DNA of 5,056 nt from an uncultured Prevotellaceae bacterium (GTDB taxonomy: Bacteria; Bacteroidota; Bacteroidia; Bacteroidales; Muribaculaceae): the NCBI GenBank assembly GCA_937896015.1, contig CALBLR010000291.1, positions 1 through 5,056 on the forward strand, in the 5' to 3' direction. The notes beneath the pieces are model-generated. The model did not search any database, was not told the DNA's origin, and was given only the letters and a program-made list of their open reading frames with translations. Positions 1 to 5,056 of the stretch are shown piece after piece. Positions within the stretch are counted from its first letter, which is position 1. The number at the start of each line of letters is the position of its first letter. Both the position numbers and the translations under genes were made by a program.

Positions 1-990
1 TCCCTGCTGCTTGCCGGCTGTGGCAGGGGCCTTGCTGTTGCTGCAGTAGAATCGCATAGTGCCGCTGTCGGCGCTGATGCCTATGCTTATGAACGACGGC
101 CGCTGGTAGGACACCCCGTGCTTGAAGGCGTTTTCCACAAATGTGATGAGCAGCAGCGGCGGCACGGTGCGGTCGGGCGCGTTCTGCGGCACGTCGAGGC
201 TTATGCTCACCGTGTCGGGGTAGCGCAGCCGCATAAGTTTCACGTAGTTGGTGATGAATGATGTCTCCACCTTGAGCGGAATCTGCGCCTTGGCTCCGTC
301 ATACAGCAGGTAGCGCATCATCTTCGACAGCTCCACGATGGTGCTTTTGGCGCGCTCGGGATTGATGTCGACAAGTGCGTGGATATTGTTGAGCGTGTTC
401 ATGAAAAAGTGCGGACTAATCTGGTATTTCAAGTATTCCAGCTCTTGCGCCATGTTTTCCTTTTGCAGCTTTTCAAGGCGCTTGCGGTCGCTTGAGGCCT
501 TGAACATTGCCTTCACCCCCAGATTTACGCCCATCAGCAGCAGCAATGTGGAAATCATCACCATGTCGTGGCTGTCGAAAGGCGGTTCGTTGTCGTCGGG
601 AGGCGGCATCATGTAGCCCATGTGCGCTGGCATGGCATGGCGCGGAGCCGGCTCGACCATTTCTATGCGGTGGTGCTTGCGTGGCTTCGGCTTGTGGGGC
701 ATCATGTTCTGGCCGGCAAAGAACACCGCCACCAGGCACAGCACAGCCAGTGTGTAGGCCTTCCAGTTGCGGCGGTAGATGAGCAGCGGCGCAATGGCAT
801 AGTTGTGCACGGCAAAGGCTACCATGAACCCTCCAAGCGCCTCCCAAATGGGTGTCACCCACCGCCATTCAAACGTTTCGGGCGTGAGCTGTGAGTAGGT
901 CCACATGGTGAGCATCGGCGCAAGAAACGCCGTAACCCATGCGCCCAGATATATCAGTTGCTCATATTTGTTGTATTGGCTTGATTGCAT
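1..990 (-). CDS. LytS/YehU-type membrane sensor histidine kinase (C-terminus cut by window edge)
   Basis: This is an open frame of 330 codons from the ATG at 990 down to base 1 with no stop, so the C-terminal end is missing. Four hydrophobic segments are visible at about residues 12-30, 50-72, 78-94 and 142-163. They are followed by a charged, coiled-coil-like linker (about 168-190) and the His_kinase domain typical of LytS/YehU proteins. The H-box is ISPHFFMNTLNNIHAL, with His194 as the likely phosphoacceptor. The N-box is FVENAFKHG at 284-292 (Glu286, Asn287). The glycine-rich end of the ATPase domain lies outside the window. Positive residues after TM2 (YRRNWK) and after TM4 place both sides in the cytoplasm, so the 95-141 loop should be periplasmic. 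That loop is rich in His, Met and Pro. Kinases of this family normally signal to a LytTR-domain response regulator, expected just beyond the left edge. The ligand is unknown. The start is the first in-frame ATG downstream of a good promoter; there is no clear Shine-Dalgarno. Confidence 0.93.
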   Translation of the reverse strand, partial: MQSSQYNKYEQLIYLGAWVTAFLAPMLTMWTYSQLTPETFEWRWVTPIWEALGGFMVAFAVHNYAIAPLLIYRRNWKAYTLAVLCLVAVFFAGQNMMPHKPKPRKHHRIEMVEPAPRHAMPAHMGYMMPPPDDNEPPFDSHDMVMISTLLLLMGVNLGVKAMFKASSDRKRLEKLQKENMAQELEYLKYQISPHFFMNTLNNIHALVDINPERAKSTIVELSKMMRYLLYDGAKAQIPLKVETSFITNYVKLMRLRYPDTVSISLDVPQNAPDRTVPPLLLITFVENAFKHGVSYQRPSFISIGISADSGTMRFYCSNSKAPATAGKQQG

Positions 991-1022
991 GTCGCTAATT
1001 ATAATCGGACGATACCTGTGTG

Positions 1023-1054
1023 CAAAAATAGCACATTGCCAGCCAATGGCCAAA
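1023..1054 (-). promoter_or_regulatory. Bacteroidetes-type promoter of the histidine kinase gene
   Basis: Read on the minus strand, TTTG (1054-1051) is followed after 20 bp by TATTTTTG (1030-1023). This matches the TTTG / TAnnTTTG consensus of the Bacteroidetes primary sigma factor exactly. Transcription should start around 1017-1019, giving a leader of roughly 28 nt before the ATG at 990. The -33 element lies inside one copy of a 10-bp direct repeat, and the spacer contains the 9-bp palindrome GCCAATGGC (1042-1050). Either could be a regulator site. The call is by pattern only. Confidence 0.6.
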
Positions 1055-1091
1055 TGAAACAGTTCGAGCCCGTCCTAAATTCAAGTGAAAC
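1051..1091. repeat. 10-bp imperfect direct repeat upstream of the kinase promoter
   Basis: CAAATGAAAC (1051-1060) recurs as CAAGTGAAAC (1082-1091). There is one mismatch, and the copies are 31 bp apart start to start, about three helical turns. The first copy contains the -33 element of the kinase promoter and the second lies further upstream. Paired, helically phased direct repeats are the usual form of LytTR-type regulator sites, so autoregulation is possible. Two short AT-rich copies could also arise by chance. Confidence 0.35.
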
Positions 1092-1129
1092 CGCCAAATC
1101 ACTCCCACCAATCCACTGCCGTTGCCCCT

Positions 1130-1144
1130 ATATTCGATTAATAT
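1130..1144. repeat. Short inverted repeat in the kinase-thyA intergenic region
   Basis: ATATT (1130-1134) and AATAT (1140-1144) form a perfect inverted repeat around the 5-bp centre CGATT. It sits between the two divergent promoters, about 60 bp upstream of the thyA -33 element. It could be an operator, but with 5-bp AT arms chance is just as likely. Confidence 0.2.
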
Positions 1145-1185
1145 CACATTTCGGATAAGGTTGGCTGCATCTCGGCAATGCAAGG

Positions 1186-1206
1186 AAAAAGAGCGAGACT
1201 CTTTTT
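1186..1206. repeat. 8-bp-arm inverted repeat overlapping the thyA -33 element
   Basis: AAAAAGAG (1186-1193) and CTCTTTTT (1199-1206) are perfect reverse complements around the 5-bp centre CGAGA. Outside them, GG (1184-1185) and CC (1209-1210) could extend the pairing past a TG bulge. The right arm runs into the TTTG that I assign as the thyA -33 element, so a protein bound here could block or modulate that promoter. A weak terminator of a transcript entering from the left is another reading, but no gene points into this region from the left. Confidence 0.4.
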
Positions 1207-1236
1207 TGCCATTGCTCTCGATTTGCGCTACCTTTG
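1205..1236 (+). promoter_or_regulatory. Bacteroidetes-type promoter of thyA-folA
   Basis: TTTG (1205-1208), a 20-bp spacer and TACCTTTG (1229-1236) match the Bacteroidetes TTTG / TAnnTTTG promoter. Transcription should start near 1240-1243, leaving a leader of about 20 nt before the thyA ATG. This placement argues against using the in-frame ATG at 1178, which lies upstream of the promoter. Confidence 0.65.
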
Positions 1237-1247
1237 CACACAAAAAA

Positions 1248-1253
1248 AGGAGA
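1248..1253 (+). promoter_or_regulatory. Ribosome binding site of thyA
   Basis: AGGAGA ends 8 nt before the ATG at 1262. It is the only convincing Shine-Dalgarno sequence in the window, and together with the promoter it decides the thyA start. Confidence 0.7.
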
Positions 1254-1261
1254 CAAGAGAA

Positions 1262-2056
1262 ATGAAGCAGTATCTCGATTTGTTGCGCTATGTTATGGAG
1301 CACGGCACCGTGCGCCACGACCGCACGGGCACCGGCACCAAGAGTGTGTTTGGCTACCAGATGCGTTGCAATCTGGCCGACGGATTCCCTTTGCTCACCA
1401 CTAAAAAGGTGCACCTGAAGTCAATCATCTACGAACTTCTGTGGTTCTTGAAGGGCGACACCAATGTGCACTACCTGCAAGAGCACGGTGTGCGCATTTG
1501 GAATGAGTGGGCCGACGCCAACGGCGAGCTCGGCCCCGTGTATGGTCACCAGTGGCGCTCATGGCCCGACGGCCGTGGAGGCACCATCGACCAAATCAGC
1601 AATGTGGTGGAGCAGATAAAGCACAACCCCGACTCCCGCCGCCTGATAGTGAGCGCGTGGAATGTGGCCGATGTGCCCAGCATGAAGCTGCCTCCGTGCC
1701 ACACGCTGTTTCAGTTTTATGTGGCCAATGGCAAACTGAGCCTGCAGTTGTATCAGCGCAGCGCCGATTTGTTTTTGGGCGTGCCGTTCAACATCGCGTC
1801 ATATGCGCTGCTGCTTATGATGGTGGCTCACGTCACTGGCCTTGAGCCGGGCGAGTTTGTACACACCATGGGCGATGCCCACATCTACCTTAACCACCTC
1901 GACCAGGTGCGTGAGCAGCTGAGCCGTACCCCGCGCCCGCTGCCCACCATGCGCCTCAATCCTGATGTGAAGAGCATATTTGATTATGACTACAGCGACT
2001 TCACGCTTGAAGGCTACGACCCTTGGCCGGCCATCAAGGGCGTGGTGAGTGTGTGA
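1262..2056 (+). CDS. thyA: Thymidylate synthase
   Basis: ThyA methylates dUMP to dTMP in the cytoplasm, using 5,10-methylene-tetrahydrofolate and releasing dihydrofolate. The protein is 264 residues, the same length as E. coli ThyA, and the two can be aligned by eye without a gap. The nucleophile Cys146 is in PPCHT. Other catalytic and binding residues fall at E. coli numbers: Arg21, Glu58, Trp80, Tyr94, Arg126-Arg127, Arg166, Asp169, Asn177, His207 and Tyr209. The motifs [16 protein letters not shown] and [12 protein letters not shown] are intact. An in-frame ATG 28 codons upstream (1178) is rejected because it precedes the promoter, gives an N-terminus unlike the family and lacks the AGGAGA ribosome binding site. 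folA follows after 32 bp, so the pair is probably co-transcribed. DHFR consumes the dihydrofolate made here. Nothing suggests recent transfer. Confidence 0.98.
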   Translation: MKQYLDLLRYVMEHGTVRHDRTGTGTKSVFGYQMRCNLADGFPLLTTKKVHLKSIIYELLWFLKGDTNVHYLQEHGVRIWNEWADANGELGPVYGHQWRSWPDGRGGTIDQISNVVEQIKHNPDSRRLIVSAWNVADVPSMKLPPCHTLFQFYVANGKLSLQLYQRSADLFLGVPFNIASYALLLMMVAHVTGLEPGEFVHTMGDAHIYLNHLDQVREQLSRTPRPLPTMRLNPDVKSIFDYDYSDFTLEGYDPWPAIKGVVSV

Positions 2057-2088
2057 TGCAGTTGTGAACTGCCAAAATATTCGATGAA

Positions 2089-2592
2089 ATGGAAAGAAAA
2101 CTATCAGCAATAGTGGCTGTGGCGCGGGGCGGTGCCATAGGTGCGGCAGGCGCGCTGCTGTGCCACCTTCCCGCCGATTTGAAACACTTTAAGGCCTTGA
2201 CTATGGGCCATACCATAGTGATGGGCCGCAAAACCTTTGAGTCGTTCCCGCACGGGCCGCTGCCAGGCCGCCAAAATGTGGTGGTGACGCGCAACACTGG
2301 CTATTGCGCCCCCGAGGGGGTGGCTGTGGTCCACAGTCTTGCCGAGGCCGTTGAGGCTGCCACTATGCCGGGCGAGGTGATGGTGATAGGCGGTGCGCAG
2401 ATCTACCGTGAGGCCCTGCCCATGGTGGGCACGCTGCACCTCACCCGCATCGAGGCTGAGTTTGAGCAGGCCGACACGTTTTTCCCGGAAATAAATGCCA
2501 GTGAGTGGCATATCGACGGCGAAGAAGAGCGCCATGAGGCTGACGGACGTAACCCGTTTGCCTACAGCTTCGTAACCCTGCGCCGCAAGTAG
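2089..2592 (+). CDS. folA: Dihydrofolate reductase
   Basis: DHFR reduces dihydrofolate to tetrahydrofolate with NADPH, regenerating the cofactor used by the upstream ThyA. The protein is 167 residues, normal for a bacterial chromosomal enzyme. Visible motifs are LPADLKHFK with the catalytic acid Asp30 (E. coli Asp27), the NADPH-binding GRKTFES (46-52), LPGR with Arg61 (E. coli Arg57), VIGGAQIY (99-106; Gly101-Gly102 and Tyr106) and LTRIEAE. Residues matching trimethoprim contacts Ile5, Asp27, Leu28, Phe31, Ile94 and Tyr100 are all kept (Ile8, Asp30, Leu31, Phe34, Ile100, Tyr106). The oddity is the loop before the acid: it reads LLCHLPAD where E. coli has MPWNLPAD. Cys25 therefore stands where the almost invariant Trp22 should be, and Leu23 replaces Met20. 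There is no Shine-Dalgarno. The ATG at 2089 is chosen because the protein then begins directly at the first beta strand; the ATG at 2056 hits a stop after three codons. Confidence 0.96.
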   Translation: MERKLSAIVAVARGGAIGAAGALLCHLPADLKHFKALTMGHTIVMGRKTFESFPHGPLPGRQNVVVTRNTGYCAPEGVAVVHSLAEAVEAATMPGEVMVIGGAQIYREALPMVGTLHLTRIEAEFEQADTFFPEINASEWHIDGEEERHEADGRNPFAYSFVTLRRK

Positions 2593-2731
2593 ATTGCGCA
2601 CACCAAATTTACAAGTGCAAATGCATGGAATGCCGAAACTCGTTTTTGCCGTCTGAACAGCCACATAACAGTCGCCTTGAGGGGTTGTTAATAACTTTTT
2701 ATCCCAAATGCATAAAAAACACGAATTTAAA

Positions 2732-2764
2732 TTTGTAAACTTAAGGGAATAATAGCTAACTTTA
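2732..2764 (+). promoter_or_regulatory. Candidate promoter of the rsmH / dcw cluster
   Basis: TTTG (2732-2735), 21 bp, then TAACTTTA (2757-2764) resembles the Bacteroidetes promoter with one mismatch in the last base of the -7 box. It lies in the AT-richest part of the 252-bp folA-rsmH gap and overlaps the palindrome AATTTAAATT (2724-2733). A second -7-like box, TAAATTTG at 2728-2735, has no acceptable -33 partner. The predicted leader before rsmH is about 75 nt. The rest of this gap holds no gene and no convincing folA terminator that I can see. Confidence 0.42.
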
Positions 2765-2794
2765 CGCCATATTATATAACCGCGCATACGCTTG

Positions 2795-2808
2795 CGCACA
2801 AATGTGCG
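2795..2808. repeat. 14-bp perfect palindrome in the rsmH leader
   Basis: CGCACA, AA, TGTGCG forms a perfect inverted repeat 36 bp upstream of the rsmH ATG and about 30 bp downstream of the candidate -7 box. In RNA it would fold to a GC-rich stem of five pairs with an AAAU loop. There is no T-run after it, so it is not an intrinsic terminator. It could be a repressor site or a small leader hairpin. Confidence 0.45.
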
Positions 2809-2844
2809 GACGTTAATTGGCATAAAAAGCAACTATTCACCCTT

Positions 2845-3753
2845 ATGGCGACAAATGTTTATCATATCCCAGCACTGCTCGATGAGTGTATGCAAGGGCT
2901 TGACATCAAGCCCAATGGCATATATGTCGACGTTACCTTTGGCGGCGGCGGGCACAGCCGTGCCATAATGCAGCGGCTGGGAGCCGGAGGCCACCTATAC
3001 AGCTTCGACCAGGACATGGGCGCCTGGCAGAACCGCATTGACGACCCTCGGTTTACATTTGTACACAGCAATTTCGCATTTCTGAAGAATTTCATGCGCT
3101 ACTATGGCGTGCAGGGCATCGACGGCCTGCTGGCCGACCTTGGGGTGTCGTTTCACCACTTCGATGCGGCCGACCGCGGATTCTCGTTCCGCTTCGACGG
3201 CGCTCTGGACATGCGCATGAACCGCGACAGCGGCCGCGACGCCGCAGCGGTGATAGCCTCCAGCAGCGAGCAGCAGCTGGCCGACATGCTCTACCTCTAC
3301 GGCGAACTCAAGCAGTCGCGCCGCATGGCCGCCGCCATAGTCAAGGCCCGCACAGTCAGCCCCATCACCACCACTGCGCGCCTCATCGAGGTGGTGCGCC
3401 CGCTGGTGCGTCCCGCTCAGGAGAAAAAAGAGCTGGCGCAGGTGTTCCAGGCCTTGCGCATAGTGGTCAACGACGAGATTGGCACACTAAAGCGCATGCT
3501 TGCGCAGGCGCTTGAAATGCTGAATCCCGGCGGGCGGCTGGCGGTGATCACCTACCACTCGCTCGAAGACCGCCTGGTGAAAAACTTCATCCGCAGCGGC
3601 AATGTGGAGGGCAAAATAGAAAAAGATTTCTTTGGGCGCGTCAGCACTCCGCTCAAGGCTGTAAACAACCGCGTGATAGTGCCCACCGAGGCTGAGGTCG
3701 AGCGCAATCCCAGGGCGCGCAGCGCCAAGCTGCGCATAGCGCAAAAGCTGTGA
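2845..3753 (+). CDS. rsmH: 16S rRNA (cytosine-1402-N4)-methyltransferase RsmH (MraW)
   Basis: RsmH uses S-adenosylmethionine to methylate N4 of C1402 in the 16S rRNA decoding region. The protein is 302 residues, normal for the family. Motifs in order: HIPALLDE at the N-terminus, the SAM-binding VDVTFGGGGHS (28-38), FDQD (54-57), LADLGVS (96-102), RGFSFRFDGALDMRMN (111-126), QEKKELAQVFQALRIVVNDE (192-211), LAVITYHSLEDR (232-243) and the C-terminal NPRARSAKLR (288-297). In the LADLGVS block, Phe103 replaces the Ser usually seen in GVSS; otherwise the conserved core looks complete. The ATG at 2845 gives the family N-terminus. No Shine-Dalgarno is visible, as is common in Bacteroidetes. The gene opens the dcw cluster here. 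In other Bacteroidales mraZ normally sits directly in front, but here folA does. Confidence 0.97.
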   Translation: MATNVYHIPALLDECMQGLDIKPNGIYVDVTFGGGGHSRAIMQRLGAGGHLYSFDQDMGAWQNRIDDPRFTFVHSNFAFLKNFMRYYGVQGIDGLLADLGVSFHHFDAADRGFSFRFDGALDMRMNRDSGRDAAAVIASSSEQQLADMLYLYGELKQSRRMAAAIVKARTVSPITTTARLIEVVRPLVRPAQEKKELAQVFQALRIVVNDEIGTLKRMLAQALEMLNPGGRLAVITYHSLEDRLVKNFIRSGNVEGKIEKDFFGRVSTPLKAVNNRVIVPTEAEVERNPRARSAKLRIAQKL

Positions 3754-3797
3754 GCAGCAATAAAACGTGTAATTAAGAAGGCAACAAAAAGACAACT

Positions 3798-4166
3798 ATG
3801 GCAAAAGGCAGAAACAAAGCAAACCGAAACGGTGCAAGCAGCATGAAGGGGCTTGCGCTGCTGCGCGAGCTCATGCGCGGCCGCTTGTTCTTGTCGTTTG
3901 ACTTTTTCCGCCGCTACTGGTTCTATGTGGTGATGGTCACAATCATGGCTCTCGCCTACATCTCGCTGAAATATGACACGCAAAACAAGATGAGCGAGCT
4001 GCGACGGCTCAAGGTGGAGCTCAACAACGCCAAAACCGACTGTGTCGACGCCAGCGCGCGCTATAACTCCAAAATACGCGAGAGCCAGATGACCCAGATG
4101 CTCGACACAATGCACATCGATTTGGCCGCACCCGAGCAGCCGCCCTACAAGCTATACGACAACTAA
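3798..4166 (+). CDS. ftsL: FtsL-like small cell-division membrane protein
   Basis: The 122-residue protein is the bitopic type expected between rsmH and the division PBP in Bacteroidetes. It has a basic cytoplasmic N-terminus (residues 1-40), one membrane span at about 41-58 starting WFYVVMVTIM, and a charged helical periplasmic region (about 60-105) that looks able to form a coiled coil. It ends in a short proline-containing tail, EQPPYKLYDN. FtsL proteins join FtsB/DivIC and FtsQ/DivIB to control the septal synthase FtsW-FtsI. Sequence similarity in this family is poor, so the assignment rests mainly on topology, size and position. The 44-bp gap after rsmH has a purine stretch (AAGAAGG) too far from the ATG to be a good ribosome binding site. 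In-frame Met16 and Met26 are possible later starts, but would remove part of the basic N-terminus. Confidence 0.82.
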   Translation: MAKGRNKANRNGASSMKGLALLRELMRGRLFLSFDFFRRYWFYVVMVTIMALAYISLKYDTQNKMSELRRLKVELNNAKTDCVDASARYNSKIRESQMTQMLDTMHIDLAAPEQPPYKLYDN

Positions 4167-4198
4167 TCGCCAAAGTCAAATGCCACGCAGAGAAAGTT

Positions 4199-5056
4199 AT
4201 GAAAGCAACTAAGAAGAAATTGATATTGGGGCGCTACGCGGTGGTGGTGGGCATAATGCTGCTTATGTCCACAGCGGTGGTCTACAGCCTTGTGCGCAAC
4301 ACGGTGTTTGAGGCCGCGGCGTGGAACGCCAAGGCCGACAGTCTGCTCACCCGCGAGACCCCGGTAATCCCCGACCGCGGCAAGATTTTCAGCGACAACG
4401 GCGCCGTGCTGGCCGCCAACCTCAACTACTACGTGCCGCGCATCGACTGGACCGTGCAGAAAATCAAACTCAAGCCCGACACCGTCGACCGCCTGCTGCG
4501 GCAGCTGGGCGACAGCCTGGCCACGTTCCAAAGCGGCAAAAGCGCCAAGCAGTGGTACGACGAGCTGAAGCGCGAGGCCACCTCGGCCAAGCCCAAGCGT
4601 TCCTACCGCCTGTTTAAGGAACTCACCCATAACGAATACGAGCGCCTAAAGACGTTCCCGTTTCTGAACCTGCCCAAAAGCAAAAACGGATTTTACTACG
4701 ACGGCACCATGCGCCGAGTGAAGCCATACGGCTCGATGGCGTCGCGCAGTGTGGGCAACATTGGCCCCAACAACCACGGCCGGTCGGGCCTTGAGATGGC
4801 TCTCGACAGCCTGCTCTATGGAGTGGAAGGCAGGGCCAAGAGCATACAGCTGAATTCTGGCATGGCCAAGTGGGAGTGTGTGCCCGCCGTCAACGGCTAC
4901 GATATCACCACAACCATCAACATCGGTCTGCAAGACATTGTGGAAAACGAACTCTATGACATGTGCCGCGAGACCGACGCCCGCTGGGGCACTGCCGTGC
5001 TAATGGAGACGGCCACCGGCGAAATCAAGGCCATCTCCAACCTGGAGTGGAACAGC
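4199..5056 (+). CDS. ftsI: Division-specific penicillin-binding protein, class B transpeptidase (C-terminus cut by window edge)
   Basis: The frame stays open for 286 codons to the window end, so only the N-terminal part of a protein usually above 600 residues is present. A basic start (MKATKKK) and a membrane span at about residues 11-32 anchor it in the inner membrane. The PBP dimerisation domain follows. It shows PDRGKIFSDNGAVLA (58-72, the RGxI-D-NG-LA motif), KPYGSMASRSVGNIG (175-189), SGLEMALDSLLYGVEG (196-211) and DITTTINIGLQD (235-246). The transpeptidase domain begins at WGTAVLMETATGEIKAIS (263-280). The catalytic SxxK, SxN and KTG motifs are beyond the edge. The role is cross-linking of septal peptidoglycan, together with FtsW and the FtsL-type protein encoded 32 bp upstream. 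The ATG at 4199 is chosen because the upstream ATG at 4180 soon meets a stop; the purine-rich AGAGAAAG before it may serve as a weak ribosome binding site. Transcription is probably shared with rsmH. Confidence 0.93.
   Translation, partial: MKATKKKLILGRYAVVVGIMLLMSTAVVYSLVRNTVFEAAAWNAKADSLLTRETPVIPDRGKIFSDNGAVLAANLNYYVPRIDWTVQKIKLKPDTVDRLLRQLGDSLATFQSGKSAKQWYDELKREATSAKPKRSYRLFKELTHNEYERLKTFPFLNLPKSKNGFYYDGTMRRVKPYGSMASRSVGNIGPNNHGRSGLEMALDSLLYGVEGRAKSIQLNSGMAKWECVPAVNGYDITTTINIGLQDIVENELYDMCRETDARWGTAVLMETATGEIKAISNLEWNS

Noticed and set aside
473..894. Overlapping frames on both strands inside the kinase gene
   Set aside because: They are out-of-frame shadows of the kinase, whose reading frame carries complete H-box and N-box motifs.
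1178..1261. Possible 28-residue N-terminal extension of thyA from the in-frame ATG at 1178
   Set aside because: The thyA promoter lies inside this stretch, the extension has no counterpart in ThyA, and AGGAGA is correctly spaced for the ATG at 1262.
1975..1982. CATATTTG inside the 3' end of thyA as an internal folA promoter
   Set aside because: It is one base off the -7 consensus, lacks a -33 element and is over 100 bp from folA; co-transcription with thyA explains folA expression.
2077..2085. ATATTCGAT before folA, also found at 1130-1138 upstream of thyA
   Set aside because: A 9-bp AT-rich match between two intergenic regions is within chance, and only the upstream copy has inverted-repeat symmetry.
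2604..2611. Minus-strand TAAATTTG resembling a -7 promoter box downstream of folA
   Set aside because: There is no TTTG at the required 19-21 bp, and no minus-strand gene would be served by it.
2593..2660. Intrinsic terminator after folA
   Set aside because: Only three- or four-pair stems such as CGA-AAC-TCG before a T-run are present; too weak to call.
2104..2832. 242-codon minus-strand open frame covering folA and the folA-rsmH gap
   Set aside because: Most of it is the antisense of folA, whose plus-strand reading is a clear DHFR. The part in the gap shows no recognisable domain and has no promoter with a -33 element.
3552..4115. 187-codon minus-strand frame opposite rsmH and ftsL
   Set aside because: It is antisense to two well-supported genes, with no start signal or recognisable motif; long shadow frames are expected in GC-rich coding DNA.

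Overview
The window reads as ordinary chromosomal DNA from a GC-rich member of the Bacteroidales; Muribaculaceae or a Prevotella-like relative is my best guess. The evidence is the family-level look of every protein, promoters of the Bacteroidetes type (TTTG, about 20 bp, TAnnTTTG), weak or absent Shine-Dalgarno sequences on most genes, and a Bacteroidetes-style division/cell-wall gene order. I see no tRNA, rRNA, CRISPR array, insertion sequence or phage gene.

Layout. Positions 1-990 (minus strand) hold the first 330 codons of a LytS/YehU-type membrane sensor histidine kinase, cut by the left window edge. Positions 991-1261 are a divergent regulatory region. Well-spaced Bacteroidetes promoters face outward towards the kinase and towards thyA, and several short repeats overlap or flank them. 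Next come thyA (thymidylate synthase, 1262-2056) and folA (dihydrofolate reductase, 2089-2592), 32 bp apart and probably one transcript. A 252-bp AT-richer intergenic region (2593-2844) carries a candidate promoter and a 14-bp perfect palindrome in the presumed leader. It is followed by the start of the division/cell-wall (dcw) cluster: rsmH (2845-3753), a small FtsL-like membrane protein (3798-4166) and the N-terminal 286 codons of a division transpeptidase (4199-5056), cut by the right edge.

How the genes work together. ThyA makes dTMP and oxidises methylene-tetrahydrofolate to dihydrofolate. DHFR reduces that product back to tetrahydrofolate, so the pair closes one metabolic cycle. RsmH methylates C1402 of 16S rRNA and conventionally leads the dcw cluster. 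The FtsL-like protein and the PBP are inner-membrane parts of the septal peptidoglycan machinery. The kinase probably signals to a LytTR-type response regulator encoded beyond the left edge.

I did not find a new biological system. The points most worth checking are the His/Met/Pro-rich extracytoplasmic loop of the kinase, the loss of the near-universal active-site Trp in DHFR (Cys at that position), the absence of mraZ in front of rsmH, and the repeats around the promoters.
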